Source: Bradyrhizobium sp. RP6
Lineage (GTDB): Bacteria; Pseudomonadota; Alphaproteobacteria; Rhizobiales; Xanthobacteraceae
DNA: 64,000 nucleotides
Direction of reading: 5' to 3'
Assembly (NCBI RefSeq): GCF_003837805.1
Contig: NZ_RQIT01000028.1
Span: forward strand, 35,903-99,902
This document shows positions 55,331 through 64,000 of this stretch, piece after piece. Below the pieces are notes generated by a model. That model did not search any database. It saw only the letters and a program-made list of their open reading frames with translations, and was not told the origin of the DNA. The translations under genes and the position numbers were made by a program. Every line of letters begins with the position of its first letter. Positions within the stretch are counted from its first letter, which is position 1.

Positions 55331-56206
55331 TCAGCCGGGCGGCCGGATCTCCTTGAGCTTGAGCGCGATGTGCTCCAGCGGGCTCATGACCTCGCTGATC
55401 GTCTTGGTGGCGACGCGGGTATAGAGCGCCGTGGTGTCGAGCTTGGCGTGACCGAGCAGCACCTGGATCACGCGGACGTCGATGTTCTGCTCCAAGAGGT
55501 GGGTGGCGAAGCTGTGCCGCAAGGTGTGCAACGAGACGCGCTTGTTGATCTCCGCCATCTGGGCAGCAGCGTGACAGGCGCGGTTGAGCTGGCGCGTGGT
55601 CATCGGCTGGGCCGGATCGCGGCCCGGGAACAGCCAGCCCTGCGGGCGCGCCGCCTTCCACCATGCCCGCAGCAGGTCAAGCAAGCTGGGCGAGAGCATG
55701 ACGTTGCGGTCCTTGCCGCCCTTGCCCTGCTCGACGCGGATGATCATGCGCTTGCTGTCGATGTCGGAGACCTTGAGTGAGATCACTTCGGTGGCGCGCA
55801 GGCCGGCGCCATAGGCTACGCTCAGCGCCGCCTTGTACTTGAGCCCCGGTGCGGCAGCGAGTAGCCGCGCCACTTCCTCGACGCTGAGCACCACCGGCAG
55901 CTTGCGCGGCTCGTAAATGACGTGCGTATGCTCGACGATCTCGTGGCGCTTGAGCGTGACCCGGAAGAAGATTCGCAGTGTCGAGACGGTCTGATTGATG
56001 GTCGGCACGCCGACGCCGCTCGCCGTCAGATGCAGCTGATAGCGGCGCACGTCCTCGAAGCTTGCCGTATCGGGCGAGCGCCCGAGAAACGCCGCGAAGT
56101 TCTTGACCCTTTGCACATAGTCATGTTGGGTCTTCGGCGCGAACTTGCGGATCGTCGTGTCTTCGATCATGCGCCGGCGCAACGGGCTCATTGCCTCGTC
56201 GGTCAT
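55331..56206 (-). CDS. IS91-associated tyrosine recombinase
   Basis: The 291-residue XerC/D-like protein has a SAM-like core-binding domain (KTQHDYVQRVKNFAAFLGRS) and a catalytic domain with YGAGLRATEVISLKVSDIDS (Arg), a Lys-bearing hairpin (GKGGKDR), HTLRHSFATHLLE (His, Arg), LLGHAKLDTTALYTRV (His, Tyr). All catalytic residues are present. Such integrases accompany many rhizobial IS91 elements, perhaps resolving transposition products. The start at 56206 has AGGAGC upstream. Confidence 0.92.
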   Translation of the reverse strand: MTDEAMSPLRRRMIEDTTIRKFAPKTQHDYVQRVKNFAAFLGRSPDTASFEDVRRYQLHLTASGVGVPTINQTVSTLRIFFRVTLKRHEIVEHTHVIYEPRKLPVVLSVEEVARLLAAAPGLKYKAALSVAYGAGLRATEVISLKVSDIDSKRMIIRVEQGKGGKDRNVMLSPSLLDLLRAWWKAARPQGWLFPGRDPAQPMTTRQLNRACHAAAQMAEINKRVSLHTLRHSFATHLLEQNIDVRVIQVLLGHAKLDTTALYTRVATKTISEVMSPLEHIALKLKEIRPPG

Positions 56207-56522
56207 GGGGATGCTCCTGTCTTGAGTGAGGTTGTTGCAACCCCTCAATCTCAAGACAGGACGCCCTTGGCGCTATCGGCTTGGCCACCCTGCTTGCCGC
56301 AGCGGCCTACCGCGCGAGCGGTTTAGTCCCTTGTGTCATAGCGGATATGGCCGGACTTGCTGCTGGCTCAACCGCGTCGAGAATTACCCGAACCGGACCT
56401 CGGCGGTGCCATCCGGACCACATCGACTGGAACCGGCAAAACCCCGAACGCCCAATTCAGGTAGTTTGACGCGGCACGAGGCAGGATTCTAAGTCTCTCC
56501 ACCGGAAATGGGGAGTCCTGCG
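56207..56522. other. Outer end of the IS91 element and leader of the DUF418 gene
   Basis: No gene. The IS91 end must lie here, but without a second copy I cannot place it. Confidence 0.4.
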
Positions 56523-57779
56523 ATGTCCAGCGGAAGCATCGGCTCACGCAGCGCGCCAACGTCGAGTGAAGCGCCTCCAAATCCTATGAGCCCGTCGGAG
56601 CGGCTCGACGCGATTGACGTGCTGCGGGGCTTGGCCCTGTTCGGCGTGCTCGCCATGAACATCGTCACCATATTTCGGGTCTCCTTCTACGCGCCGTTCT
56701 TGCCGAACGCGGAGCCGGCGGGGCCGCTCGACCGGGTGGTGGCGGCTGTGCTGAGGGTCGCCGTCGACTCGAAGGCGGTTGCGCTGTTCTCGCTGCTGTT
56801 CGGCGTCGGCCTCGCCATCCAATTCGAGCGGCTTCCCGGCGATGCGCGGCGCATGATCTTGCTCATGCGCAGGTTGGTGGTGTTGCTGGCGATAGGCCTG
56901 GTGCATCTCTATTTGATCTGGAACGGCGACATTCTCGTCGAATATGCGCTGGAGGGCTTCGTGGTGCTGCCCTTCCTCGGCGGCGCGCGATGGCTTATGG
57001 CGGGTGCAGCCCTGCTGCTCCTGGGGCTCTACGTGAGCATGCCGGTGCTACCGCCGATCGTGCCGCTGCCGGGAGCAGCCGAGATGGCCGCTCTTGCCGC
57101 GGACGCGATGCGTGCCTACGGCACGGGCGGATTTTTCGATGTGCTCGCGTTCCGGATCCGCGAGGTGCCGGCCATTTTTCCGCTGCAGGTCATGGTCTTT
57201 CCGCGCACTGTCGCGCTGTTCCTGGTCGGCGCCTTCGCGTGGCGCAGCGGCGTTTTGCGTCGGGCTTCGGCGAACCGGCGCCTGCTGTTCGTCGTCGCAA
57301 CCTTTGGCATTCTTCTCGGCGGCGGATTGAGTCTCGCGGCAGCAGGACAAGAGCTCTTCGATTGGCCGTCGCTCGGGCGCGCGCATCTTCCGGTAGAACG
57401 GCTGGGCGGCGTCGTGTTGGCCCTGGGCTATGCGGCCGCAGTCATCGCCACTGTGAACCTCTCGGGCGGGCGGAGGATACTGGGCTGGGCGGCGCCGGTT
57501 GGCCGCATGGCGTTCACCAACTATCTGGCGCAATCTGTGATCTGCGGCTGGATCTTCTACGGCTATGGTCTAGGCCAATTTGGCCGCCTCGGCGTGGCCG
57601 CGACACTGGCGATCGGCATTTTCGTGTATGTCGCGCAGGTGGTGTTCAGCGCGTGGTGGCTGCGCCGCTATCGGTTCGGTCCTGTCGAGTGGCTCTGGCG
57701 CTCGTGCACGTACGGGGTGCCGCAGCCGATGCGGGCAACGGTCGATTTAGCCATCATGCGCGCGACGATAGCAGATTGA
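56523..57779 (+). CDS. DUF418 family membrane protein (YeiB-like)
   Basis: The 418-residue protein begins with the conserved RLDAIDVLRGLALFGVLAMN, then has about ten hydrophobic helices with LFSLLFGVGLAIQFER, LIWNGDILVEYALEGF, GRMAFTNYLAQS and the family end FGPVEWLWRS-TYG. Members are inner-membrane proteins of unclear function, thought to resemble acyltransferase or transporter folds. The ATG at 56523 is preceded by GGGGAG. An ATG five codons earlier overlaps that site. It is intact and GC-rich like chromosomal genes, in contrast to the surrounding debris. Confidence 0.88.
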   Translation: MSSGSIGSRSAPTSSEAPPNPMSPSERLDAIDVLRGLALFGVLAMNIVTIFRVSFYAPFLPNAEPAGPLDRVVAAVLRVAVDSKAVALFSLLFGVGLAIQFERLPGDARRMILLMRRLVVLLAIGLVHLYLIWNGDILVEYALEGFVVLPFLGGARWLMAGAALLLLGLYVSMPVLPPIVPLPGAAEMAALAADAMRAYGTGGFFDVLAFRIREVPAIFPLQVMVFPRTVALFLVGAFAWRSGVLRRASANRRLLFVVATFGILLGGGLSLAAAGQELFDWPSLGRAHLPVERLGGVVLALGYAAAVIATVNLSGGRRILGWAAPVGRMAFTNYLAQSVICGWIFYGYGLGQFGRLGVAATLAIGIFVYVAQVVFSAWWLRRYRFGPVEWLWRSCTYGVPQPMRATVDLAIMRATIAD

Positions 57780-58073
57780 TGCGGGCCCCAGATACCCAAG
57801 CAGCGTTCTGCTTCAAGCGGAAGCCGCCCAAGCGGGTACGGCTGGTTTGGCCCGTGGTGGCCCTAATCAGAGCGCCGCAAGGTCTGCTTCCTGAGGCGAG
57901 CCGAAAAGGGCTATGCAAGTTAGTCAAGGCAGCCTTTTAGCCGAAACGGCCCCGTCATGTTCACAGTTGCGGGGGGCTGGCCTCCAGCACAACCTTGCCG
58001 TTAGGCGTAAATTCCGACAAGCTGGGAAGGGCAGACCGGGACAAGACCCATTTTTTACCAGAGGCTACTTTCC

Positions 58074-58460
58074 ATGAAGGTCATAATCGCAGCCGCTTTG
58101 GCTTCAATGTTCGTGACTACGACAAGTGCACAGGACTCCCCATTTCGAAAGGAGTTGAAGCGAGGTGACCTAACGGGCACGAACATGGAAATCGTCACCA
58201 TCATCAGCGAGATAAAGCCCGGCGAGACATCGATGCTGCATATCCATCATGGTGACGAGCCGTACTATTTTCTTGAGGGTGGTCTTATCGAGTTACCCAA
58301 TGGAAAGCAGGTGGCTATTCCGACCGGCGCCGTCGGGATGAATGTTCGGGATGTGCCTCATGGAGCTTACAAGCTCGTTGGCGATAAGACGCTGAAGGTT
58401 CTGACGGTGCATATCTTCGAGAAAGGCAAGCCCCTTTATGATAAGCCACCGCCAAAATAG
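58074..58460 (+). CDS. Secreted cupin-domain protein
   Basis: The 128-residue protein has a signal peptide (about 1-19, VIIAAALASMFVTTTSA) and a single cupin barrel. The first cupin motif is visible as MLHIHHGDEPYYFLEGG (His pair, Glu). The second, near DVPHGAYKLVGD, keeps the His. It may bind a metal in the periplasm. The substrate is unknown. The frame is intact. Confidence 0.8.
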   Translation: MKVIIAAALASMFVTTTSAQDSPFRKELKRGDLTGTNMEIVTIISEIKPGETSMLHIHHGDEPYYFLEGGLIELPNGKQVAIPTGAVGMNVRDVPHGAYKLVGDKTLKVLTVHIFEKGKPLYDKPPPK

Positions 58461-58849
58461 CAGGCGCCTGGCGTCTCGTGGACCAAAGCGTCATTTCGCT
58501 GCGCTGCGGTAGTTGGTCAGTGTCGGGGCGTAGCGGACGTCGAGTAAGCCGCACCCCCAACCCGCAACACCAATCATCGATCGGTGAGTACGCTCTGTAA
58601 TGGGCCCGATGATGTCAAGCCTCCCGAGTGAACGTCACGCCGCCGAGCTCATGCTTCTGTCCGTGGTCAACGCCTGGCCGCCACATCATGCTGTCAGAGG
58701 GAGCGGTGAGCCATCTAGATGCGCGTGGTTCGTCAGATGACGGCCACTGGGCGTGTAACGGCTTCACCGGATCCACCGTCCCGGCGACGGGACTTCGGGC
58801 ACTGGGCTTCAGTTCAGCCCGGTTGCGTTCTTAATCTCCTCCACCTGTT
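58461..58849. other. Non-coding between cupin gene and IS110 relic
   Basis: No gene recognised. It probably includes the outer end of the IS110-type element to its right. Confidence 0.4.
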
Positions 58850-59882
58850 CTATGCTGCGATCGGCCCCGCTTCAGCCCATCGGTAAGTTGTGCCGTCGAC
58901 CCAGACCCGATGCAGGATCACTGCGAGCTTACGTGCCAGGGCGACTTTTGCGCGCTTCGAGCCTCGCCGCTTGGCGACGTCCATCCCCCAGCGCTTGAGT
59001 TTTGAGAACCGCGTTATGCGCGATAGCAGAACGTTGGCGGCCTCATACAGCACCGTGCGCACTATCTCGTCGCCGGCCAGCGTGATCCCGCCCGTGACGT
59101 CCTTTTCTCCGGATTGGTACTTCTTTGGCGTGAGCCCGAACAGCGCGCCTGCTGCCTTCGATTTTACGATGCGATGAGGGTCATCACGCCGATTTGTAGG
59201 TAACAGCCACCAGGGGACCAACGCCCGGCACTGTCATGAGCCGGCGACAAACCGCATCGTCACGCACAATTGCCAGCACAGCCTTGTGTAGCCTTCCGTA
59301 CTCTGCCTTCAGGGCAGATCGCGCCGAAAGCATCGCTGTAGCAATGCGCTCCAATGTCGCCTGACCCGCAACTAACTCTCGGATCCGCGCTTCGAAAGTC
59401 TTCCGCGTCACCGGGCCAACCTTCAGCCCAAAGCCACGCAAAATCCCGCGGATACTCAACTCCACGTCGATCAGCCGCCCGAGAAGCTGTTTGCGTGCGA
59501 TCAGGAGGGCCCGGATCTCCTGAGCATCGACCGACTTTGCGTGTACCGGCCGGAACCATCCCATCCGGATCAACTGGGCGATTCCGCGTGCATCCTTGCG
59601 ATCAGTCTTCACCGTCATCGCAGACAATGCGGCCTTCACATGCCGCGTTTCGAGCAGAACCGTTTCGACCCCTGCTCTTTTCAAACCCGCATGCAGCCAT
59701 TGCGACAGCGGCCCCGCTTCCAGCCCGATCCGCTTTACTGCAAAGCCAAGCCTCTCGAAAAATTCGGCTAAGGCGTCGGGTTCGCTCGCTACCTTCGCCT
59801 CCTTCAAGATCTTACCCTGGGCATCCACAACGCATACGCTCGACAGTTCCAATGACACGTCAATTCCGGCATAGTTCTCCAC
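58850..59882 (-). pseudogene. IS110-family transposase, frameshifted
   Basis: The first frame has YAGIDVSLELSSVCVVDAQG (Asp), IGLEAGPLSQWLHAGLKRAG (Glu), KTDRKDARGIAQLIRMGWFR (Asp pair) and LMTVPGVGPLVAVTYKSA, then a stop. The second frame resumes DDPHRIVKSKAAGALFGLTP, KKYQSGEKDVTGGIT and ends LHRVWVDGTTYRW. A single shift near 59185 splits the Tnp20 domain. It is a different subgroup from the IS110 at 46714. Confidence 0.85.
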
Positions 59883-59964
59883 GGCTGTCCTCCGTCTCCA
59901 GATGCTTGGGGCCGACTCAGGTCGTGACCCCGTTTCATCATCTATCGGGGGACGGCCACCATCA

Positions 59965-60615
59965 TCACCCCTTGCTCGGAGCAGGGCCCATTACCGCATC
60001 TAGATATTCCGCGCAGATTGCGGCGAGCGCATTGCCTTGCGGCGATCGGTTGGGATTGTCCGGATCGCGCGGCTTGGTCGCCCTGGCGATGGCTCGCTCG
60101 AAGATCCCGAATTGCTCGCCGTACAGAATGAACGTCATGTCGCGGAATGGCGACCGATCGCCGTCCGGCAATTCGGGCATCTGCTCTAACTCGCCGACGC
60201 CGACCGAAAGCTTCGATAGCTCGTCCTCCTTGATCCCGGTCAGCGCGATCTCAAAACCGCCCTCGACCAAATCGCTCAATTCGAGCCGCAGCATCTCGTC
60301 ATCCCAATCAGACGCATCGGTCAGCCGACTGTCCGCGATGACATAGGCGCGCTTCTGCTGATCGCTCCACCCGCGCGCCACGATGACCGGCACCTCGGAG
60401 ATGCGGAGGAGTTTGCCCGCCGCCAGTCGGCCGTGCCCGGCTAGAACCATTCCGTCATCCGCCGCGAGGATTGGCATCGTCCAACCCCATTCGCGAATCG
60501 ACGCTGCAATTTGCTCGATCTGCTCGGCCGAATGCCGCCGCGAATTCCGTTCATATGGCCGCAAGCGATCGATGGGCCATGTTTCCATGGCCCGCATGCC
60601 GACTAGGACATCCAT
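59965..60615 (-). CDS. ParB-like nuclease-domain protein (phage-type)
   Basis: The 216-residue product starts with a ParB/Srx-fold domain: WPIDRLRPYERNSRRHSAEQ, IEQIAASIREWGWTMPILAA, DDGMVLAGHGRLAAGKLLRI, VIVARGWSDQQKRAYVIADS. A shorter C-terminal region (PFRDMTFILYGEQFGIFERA) follows. In phages this domain is often fused to an adenine methyltransferase. Here it stands alone. The frame opens 45 codons earlier, but the ATG at 60615 fits the domain start. A broken copy lies at 45618. Confidence 0.75.
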   Translation of the reverse strand: MDVLVGMRAMETWPIDRLRPYERNSRRHSAEQIEQIAASIREWGWTMPILAADDGMVLAGHGRLAAGKLLRISEVPVIVARGWSDQQKRAYVIADSRLTDASDWDDEMLRLELSDLVEGGFEIALTGIKEDELSKLSVGVGELEQMPELPDGDRSPFRDMTFILYGEQFGIFERAIARATKPRDPDNPNRSPQGNALAAICAEYLDAVMGPAPSKG

Positions 60616-60985
60616 GATTTGCCGTCTTCTGCGCTGTAGGAGGCAGCAGGGCTGCAGGTGATCGAAATATCTCGTCACGATTCGCGCCGGATCAACTCCG
60701 GCAGAATGGTCTCTCCAGGAAGCCGCCCGCCTGGCCTTGATGCATAGCACAATTCGCTTTTCTAGCCGCTGGCGGCGTTGTGAACCTTCTTCACTGCCTA
60801 CTTAACGGCGCCGACCCTTACAGGTCCTCCTGCATTGAGTCTGATTTCGTGCGCTTGCTCGCGGCGACGTGGGACGCGCCTAATCGTCGGGCGCGTCCCT
60901 AGCCGCAACGCACTCGACGGGGGCCGGTCCTGAAACGCCGCCAAAACCCTGCAGATCGACACGGCTGCGGACGGGCGCATCGCCA
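60616..60985. other. Non-coding between ParB-like gene and nopD
   Basis: No gene recognised. A short stem (GGGACGCGCC, GGGCGCGTCCC around 60870-60900) downstream of nopD may serve as its transcript end. Confidence 0.35.
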
Positions 60986-62371
60986 TCAACCCCTAAGCCG
61001 GTCCCGGAGTGCCTGCCGATTGGCGACGAGGTTGTCGAGGTGCAGCGGCTCGTCTTGTGGCCGCTCTCCTTGCGCCAATCGTCGAACCAGCTCCCGTGTG
61101 CCGTCCACCACGAACACGCCGCAATCATAGCCGTTCTGCTGCGGGGCCATGCCGGCTCGCTGCAGAAAAGTCACGCCTAGCCGTGCTGCGAGCCGTTCTG
61201 CAGGCCCGTCATTGTGTCCCTGGACGGAATCGTAATGATAGGCGACCGGCTGTCGTTCCGGGCGGCGATCTATGAGTAGCAGCGACCAATGGGTGCCATT
61301 AGGATCGGTCGCACCGGCATCGTTCACTGGCAGGAATAGGAAGTGGGCGACATCATTGTCATCCCGATCATAGATGATGCGCTGCAATGCGCTGAGCGCG
61401 TCGCGCTCGGCGCCCCAACTCAACTGAAAGGCAATGAGAGGATCGACGAACCGCGTTCCGGCGGCAAGATTCGGATGATTCACTTGCAACTGCTGCGTCA
61501 GGAGCTCGTAGTCCCTCTGGATATGCTCGTCGCCGAGCCATTCCGTGGCGCCGAGAGCCCGCCCGCTACGGTCGTGGGATGAGGTCGCCGGCGCTGGCGC
61601 GGCTTCATCAGCAGCTCGAGGATGATGGATGAGGTGAACGTCGTTGGGTCCCTTCGGTCCCAAAACGGCCGTGTAGCGTTCGCCGCCAATCTCGTAGTTC
61701 ATGATTGGATGTTCCGCGACAGGCAAGAAGTCCCACTTGCCCAACGTGGACAGCATCATGTCGGGGGCCGGCTGGGAGCGATGAGAAAAATCCTTGGGAA
61801 CGGCAAACGAAATATCGAATGTATCGCCCACAGCGGGAGACCGCAGGTGAATGAGCCGAACATCATCGGGCCCGCCCGGTCCCAGCACGGCCGTGTAGCG
61901 TTCACCGCGAATGTCGTAGGTCTTTGCGGGCTCTGCTACATCCGGCAACAGACCCCAGCGGCCCAGCTTGGACCGCATCATACCCGGCGCAGGCTGGGTG
62001 CCGTGGGAGAAGTCCTCGGGAACAGACAAAGACGCATCAAAAGTCTCGCCGAGCGCTGGGAACACCGCCTCAGCCCTGTCGGACGCCGGCGCGGCTTGCT
62101 CCATCCTGCGTGAAGCCAGTGCTGGCGAAGCTTGATTCCCTAACGGCGCGCTGGGCTGCGGAGCGTTTTCCGACCGAGGATGGAGCAGGAAGCTCTGCCT
62201 GGTCAGCCCCATTGGCACCAACGGCGACGTGTTACGGTCCACGAAGCTGGTCGGTCGGTTCTCCCCGCTCGGCAGGACGCTGCTCCTGCTCGGTGCAGCA
62301 GGTTGTTCATGCCCGCTGTGATGCATTGTGGGCTGCCTCTCCAATTCCTGGAGGGGAGCCCACATCAGCAC
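60986..62371 (-). CDS. nopD: NopD-like effector, C-terminal part with SUMO protease domain (separate frame)
   Basis: This 461-codon frame carries two tandem repeats of about 70 residues (108-177 and 181-251; each F-VP-DFSH-QPAP-MM-S-LG-W, then GERYTAVLGP-GP-DV-LIH). A C48/Ulp1 protease domain (about 275-461) follows, with the catalytic His361 (GTHWSLLLIDR), Asp381 (YHYDSVQGH) and Cys417 (QQNGYDCGVFVVD). Such NopD/XopD-type effectors cut SUMO from host proteins in the plant nucleus. The frame is open above its first ATG (PEEFPPAKVRRLLDDHSALP, QVPVNPNDLNAGAGVLMWAP), so the true protein continues from the frame at 62365-63687. A one-base shift separates them. Confidence 0.85.
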   Translation of the reverse strand: MLMWAPLQELERQPTMHHSGHEQPAAPSRSSVLPSGENRPTSFVDRNTSPLVPMGLTRQSFLLHPRSENAPQPSAPLGNQASPALASRRMEQAAPASDRAEAVFPALGETFDASLSVPEDFSHGTQPAPGMMRSKLGRWGLLPDVAEPAKTYDIRGERYTAVLGPGGPDDVRLIHLRSPAVGDTFDISFAVPKDFSHRSQPAPDMMLSTLGKWDFLPVAEHPIMNYEIGGERYTAVLGPKGPNDVHLIHHPRAADEAAPAPATSSHDRSGRALGATEWLGDEHIQRDYELLTQQLQVNHPNLAAGTRFVDPLIAFQLSWGAERDALSALQRIIYDRDDNDVAHFLFLPVNDAGATDPNGTHWSLLLIDRRPERQPVAYHYDSVQGHNDGPAERLAARLGVTFLQRAGMAPQQNGYDCGVFVVDGTRELVRRLAQGERPQDEPLHLDNLVANRQALRDRLRG

Positions 62372-63687
62372 GCCAGCGCCTGCATTGAGGTCGTTTGGAT
62401 TGACGGGGACTTGCGGCAGAGCGGAATGATCATCCAGCAGTCGGCGAACTTTCGCAGGAGGGAACTCTTCTGGATAAACGTGATTCCCTCTGGCTCTAGG
62501 GAGAAGGGCGGCTGAGCGGGGTGGTCGCCTAGCCGTCCCTGAATTTCCGCGCGAAGCTCATGTTCCAGCCGCTCAAGTTCGGATGGATCGGTCGGCGGCT
62601 CCTCGGCCTCATCATCGAACAGTGCCCAGACGTCCGCCGGAACTCCATCCAACCTGGGTGATGGGACAGCATGGCCGCTTCGCTCCTGAGACGCGCCCGC
62701 ACCGGAAACCCGCTCGGCACCCCGAATCCTTTTTAACGCCGGCACTAGATTTCTGTCTCCCGGGAACAACTTCCGAGCAAATTCTCTGCGCGCAGCACTG
62801 TCTAGCCCCGATATCGTGTGGCCCGCAGCGTTAAGCGCGTTAGAAAATCTGCGAAAACTTAAATCATACAGAGCAGCGGTGCTCGTGCCGATTCCGCTGA
62901 GATCAAGCCGTTCTAAGAGGTGCGCGTCTTCCGCTGAGGGGGCAACGGGCGGCCGTCCGGCGTGATTAGCGACATAGGCCGGATCAAGATACGCACTAAC
63001 AGCGTTCAACCCAGCCAACATAGCCTTTTCGACGGGAGAGTTGGAAAAGTAAGTCTTGACGTGATCGACCAGGGACTGGTGGTCCCCTAAATCAGTCGTT
63101 TGGCCACGAGCGCGGAGATCATTCACGAGTTGGCGAAGTGCAGAAGTATAATTGGCAGCCGTTTTCGGACGTAGGTTCGTCTGAGCCGCCCATTGAGCAA
63201 TCGCTTTATCGATAAGGTACTGTTCTTCTTCAGACAAACGTGGATAGCGACTACCGGCAGGATCAAGATACGCGCGAAGGGCGTTCAACCCAGTCAACAT
63301 AGCGCTTCGGGTGCTGGGATTGGAAAAGTAAGTGTTGACGTGATCGACCAGGGACTGGTGGTCCCCTAAATCAGTCGTTTGGCCACGAGCGCGGAAATCA
63401 TTCACGAGTCTGCGAAGTGCTTGAATATAAGTGGAAGCCGAGGATGGACTTAGGTTCCTCTGAGCCGTCCATTGAGCAATCGCTTTATCGATAAGGTCCC
63501 GGTCTTTTTCAGACAAATCCGGATAGTAATTGCGATTAACCCGCTTAGGGGCAGCGGGAGCGCCCTGACTCGCGTCCGCCAAGTGCTGCTCAAAGCCCTC
63601 TTGCCCGGCCTGCGTCTCTTCCGAGACGTCGTGCTGCACCTGCGACCAAGCTGTTACGTTGGATGGGTCAAAGTTCTGTCGGTCCAT
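62365..63687 (-). CDS. nopD: NopD-like effector, N-terminal repeat region (frame ends at a shift)
   Basis: The 440-codon frame starts at an ATG 104 bp downstream of a tts box. After an unstructured, Gln-rich start (likely type III secretion signal) come two repeats of about 95 residues (about 50-145 and 146-242; each L-E-----IDKAIAQW-AQ-NL, then RRLVND-RARGQTTDLGDHQS and a leucine-rich helix ending AYLDP), and a third diverged unit. The last roughly 30-60 codons are out of frame with the protease part and end at a stop at 62365. Translated as it stands, the effector would lack its protease. Either a real loss or a base error lies between about 62370 and 62560. Confidence 0.85.
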   Translation of the reverse strand: MDRQNFDPSNVTAWSQVQHDVSEETQAGQEGFEQHLADASQGAPAAPKRVNRNYYPDLSEKDRDLIDKAIAQWTAQRNLSPSSASTYIQALRRLVNDFRARGQTTDLGDHQSLVDHVNTYFSNPSTRSAMLTGLNALRAYLDPAGSRYPRLSEEEQYLIDKAIAQWAAQTNLRPKTAANYTSALRQLVNDLRARGQTTDLGDHQSLVDHVKTYFSNSPVEKAMLAGLNAVSAYLDPAYVANHAGRPPVAPSAEDAHLLERLDLSGIGTSTAALYDLSFRRFSNALNAAGHTISGLDSAARREFARKLFPGDRNLVPALKRIRGAERVSGAGASQERSGHAVPSPRLDGVPADVWALFDDEAEEPPTDPSELERLEHELRAEIQGRLGDHPAQPPFSLEPEGITFIQKSSLLRKFADCWMIIPLCRKSPSIQTTSMQALAC

Positions 63688-63790
63688 GCTAGCCTCACGT
63701 CCAAGATCACCTGAGCAGACTCCAAGGGTCTGTACCTAATTAGCGAACTCTGATTCCCTCGCAGCGGGTTGATTCCACGCGGGGGACTTC

Positions 63791-63819
63791 TAGTCTGCGC
63801 GAGCTTTCGAGAAGCTGAC
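63791..63819 (-). promoter_or_regulatory. tts box (TtsI-binding site) upstream of nopD
   Basis: The minus strand reads GTCAGCTTCTCGAAAGCT, then CGCGC-AGAC-TA, matching the known consensus GTCAG-TT-TCG-AAGCT followed by spaced C and TA. It points towards nopD, 104 bp from its ATG. TtsI, itself induced by flavonoids through NodD, activates type III effector genes from this motif. Confidence 0.88.
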
Positions 63820-63950
63820 AAGGCCACGTAGAGCCGCAGCAGGATGTTGCTCGGCCCGCCCGGAGAGCCGGTCCCGGAAATCTGGACAGGGCGATAAGTG
63901 GAGTTTCTGCCTGACGGCGGGCAAGATTGTCCCGCGAATCAGGAGAGACG

Positions 63951-64000
63951 ATGAGCAAACGAGCCCGCCGGCAGCACGCACCGGCATTCAAGGCCAAGGT
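63951..64000 (+). CDS. IS3-family OrfA, start only
   Basis: The ATG with AGGAGAG upstream starts MSKRARRQHAPAFKAKV, the typical first residues of an IS3-group OrfA (SKR-RR-H-PAFKAKVALAA). The left element end is probably the TGGACAGGGCGATAAGTGG near 63882. The gene runs out of the window. Confidence 0.75.
   Translation, partial: MSKRARRQHAPAFKAK

Noticed and set aside
54138..55424. 428-codon plus-strand frame.
   Set aside because: It is the antisense shadow of the IS91 transposase, whose HUH and Tyr motifs are unambiguous on the minus strand.
56990..57940. 316-codon frame overlapping the DUF418 gene.
   Set aside because: Arginine-rich alternative frame of a GC-rich gene, with no domain.

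Overview
The window looks like part of the mobile, symbiosis-island type genome of a Bradyrhizobium-like rhizobium. Supporting signs are the high-GC codon use, a split NopD-type SUMO protease effector preceded by a near-consensus TtsI (tts) box, an avidin-family gene remnant of the rhizavidin/bradavidin type, a 45-bp 3' half of a tRNA-Val gene, and remnants or copies of about eleven insertion sequence families (IS3, IS256, IS21, ISL3, IS66, IS630, IS5, IS481, IS110, IS1182, IS91). The genus is inferred from these families, not proven.

Layout. 0-7 kb: a decayed acetoacetate decarboxylase copy and nested IS debris, including one intact IS256 element with a 9-bp target duplication. 7.2-16.4 kb: the best preserved block, with a membrane diguanylate cyclase, a GGDEF/EAL protein, a small zinc-ribbon protein, an HlyD-type membrane fusion protein, a cellulose-synthase-like glycosyltransferase with a PilZ-like tail, and a dCache sensor without an output domain. 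The last three are tightly packed and resemble the BgsB/BgsA pair that makes a c-di-GMP-dependent mixed-linkage glucan in Sinorhizobium. 16.4-25.5 kb: two IS630 elements side by side, an avidin pseudogene, an integrase remnant and a secreted PHB depolymerase. 25.5-33 kb: an intact oleate hydratase, histidine kinase and SDR remnants, an intact acetoacetate decarboxylase, a phasin-like protein and a broken outer-membrane barrel gene.

At 33.45 kb the tRNA-Val 3' half marks a likely attachment site. In tRNA orientation the element interior would lie to its right. 33.5-46 kb carries small hypothetical genes, terminators, an unusual inverted repeat, a dispersed 60-bp repeat, and broken MATE, NYN and ImmA/IrrE genes. 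45.6-53.7 kb holds prophage debris (ParB-like, terminase small subunit, XRE regulator, Mom-like DNA modification gene) cut by an IS66 element that is itself split by an IS110 element with a duplicated non-coding end. 54-60.6 kb: an IS91 element with its integrase, then DUF418 and cupin genes, a second IS110 and a full-length ParB-like gene. 61-64 kb: nopD, its tts box, and the start of another IS3 element.

The functional genes fall into three themes: c-di-GMP control of a secreted glycan, lipid/PHB/ketone-body metabolism, and type III effector delivery. Many other genes carry one or two single-base indels, which means either island decay or uncorrected assembly errors.
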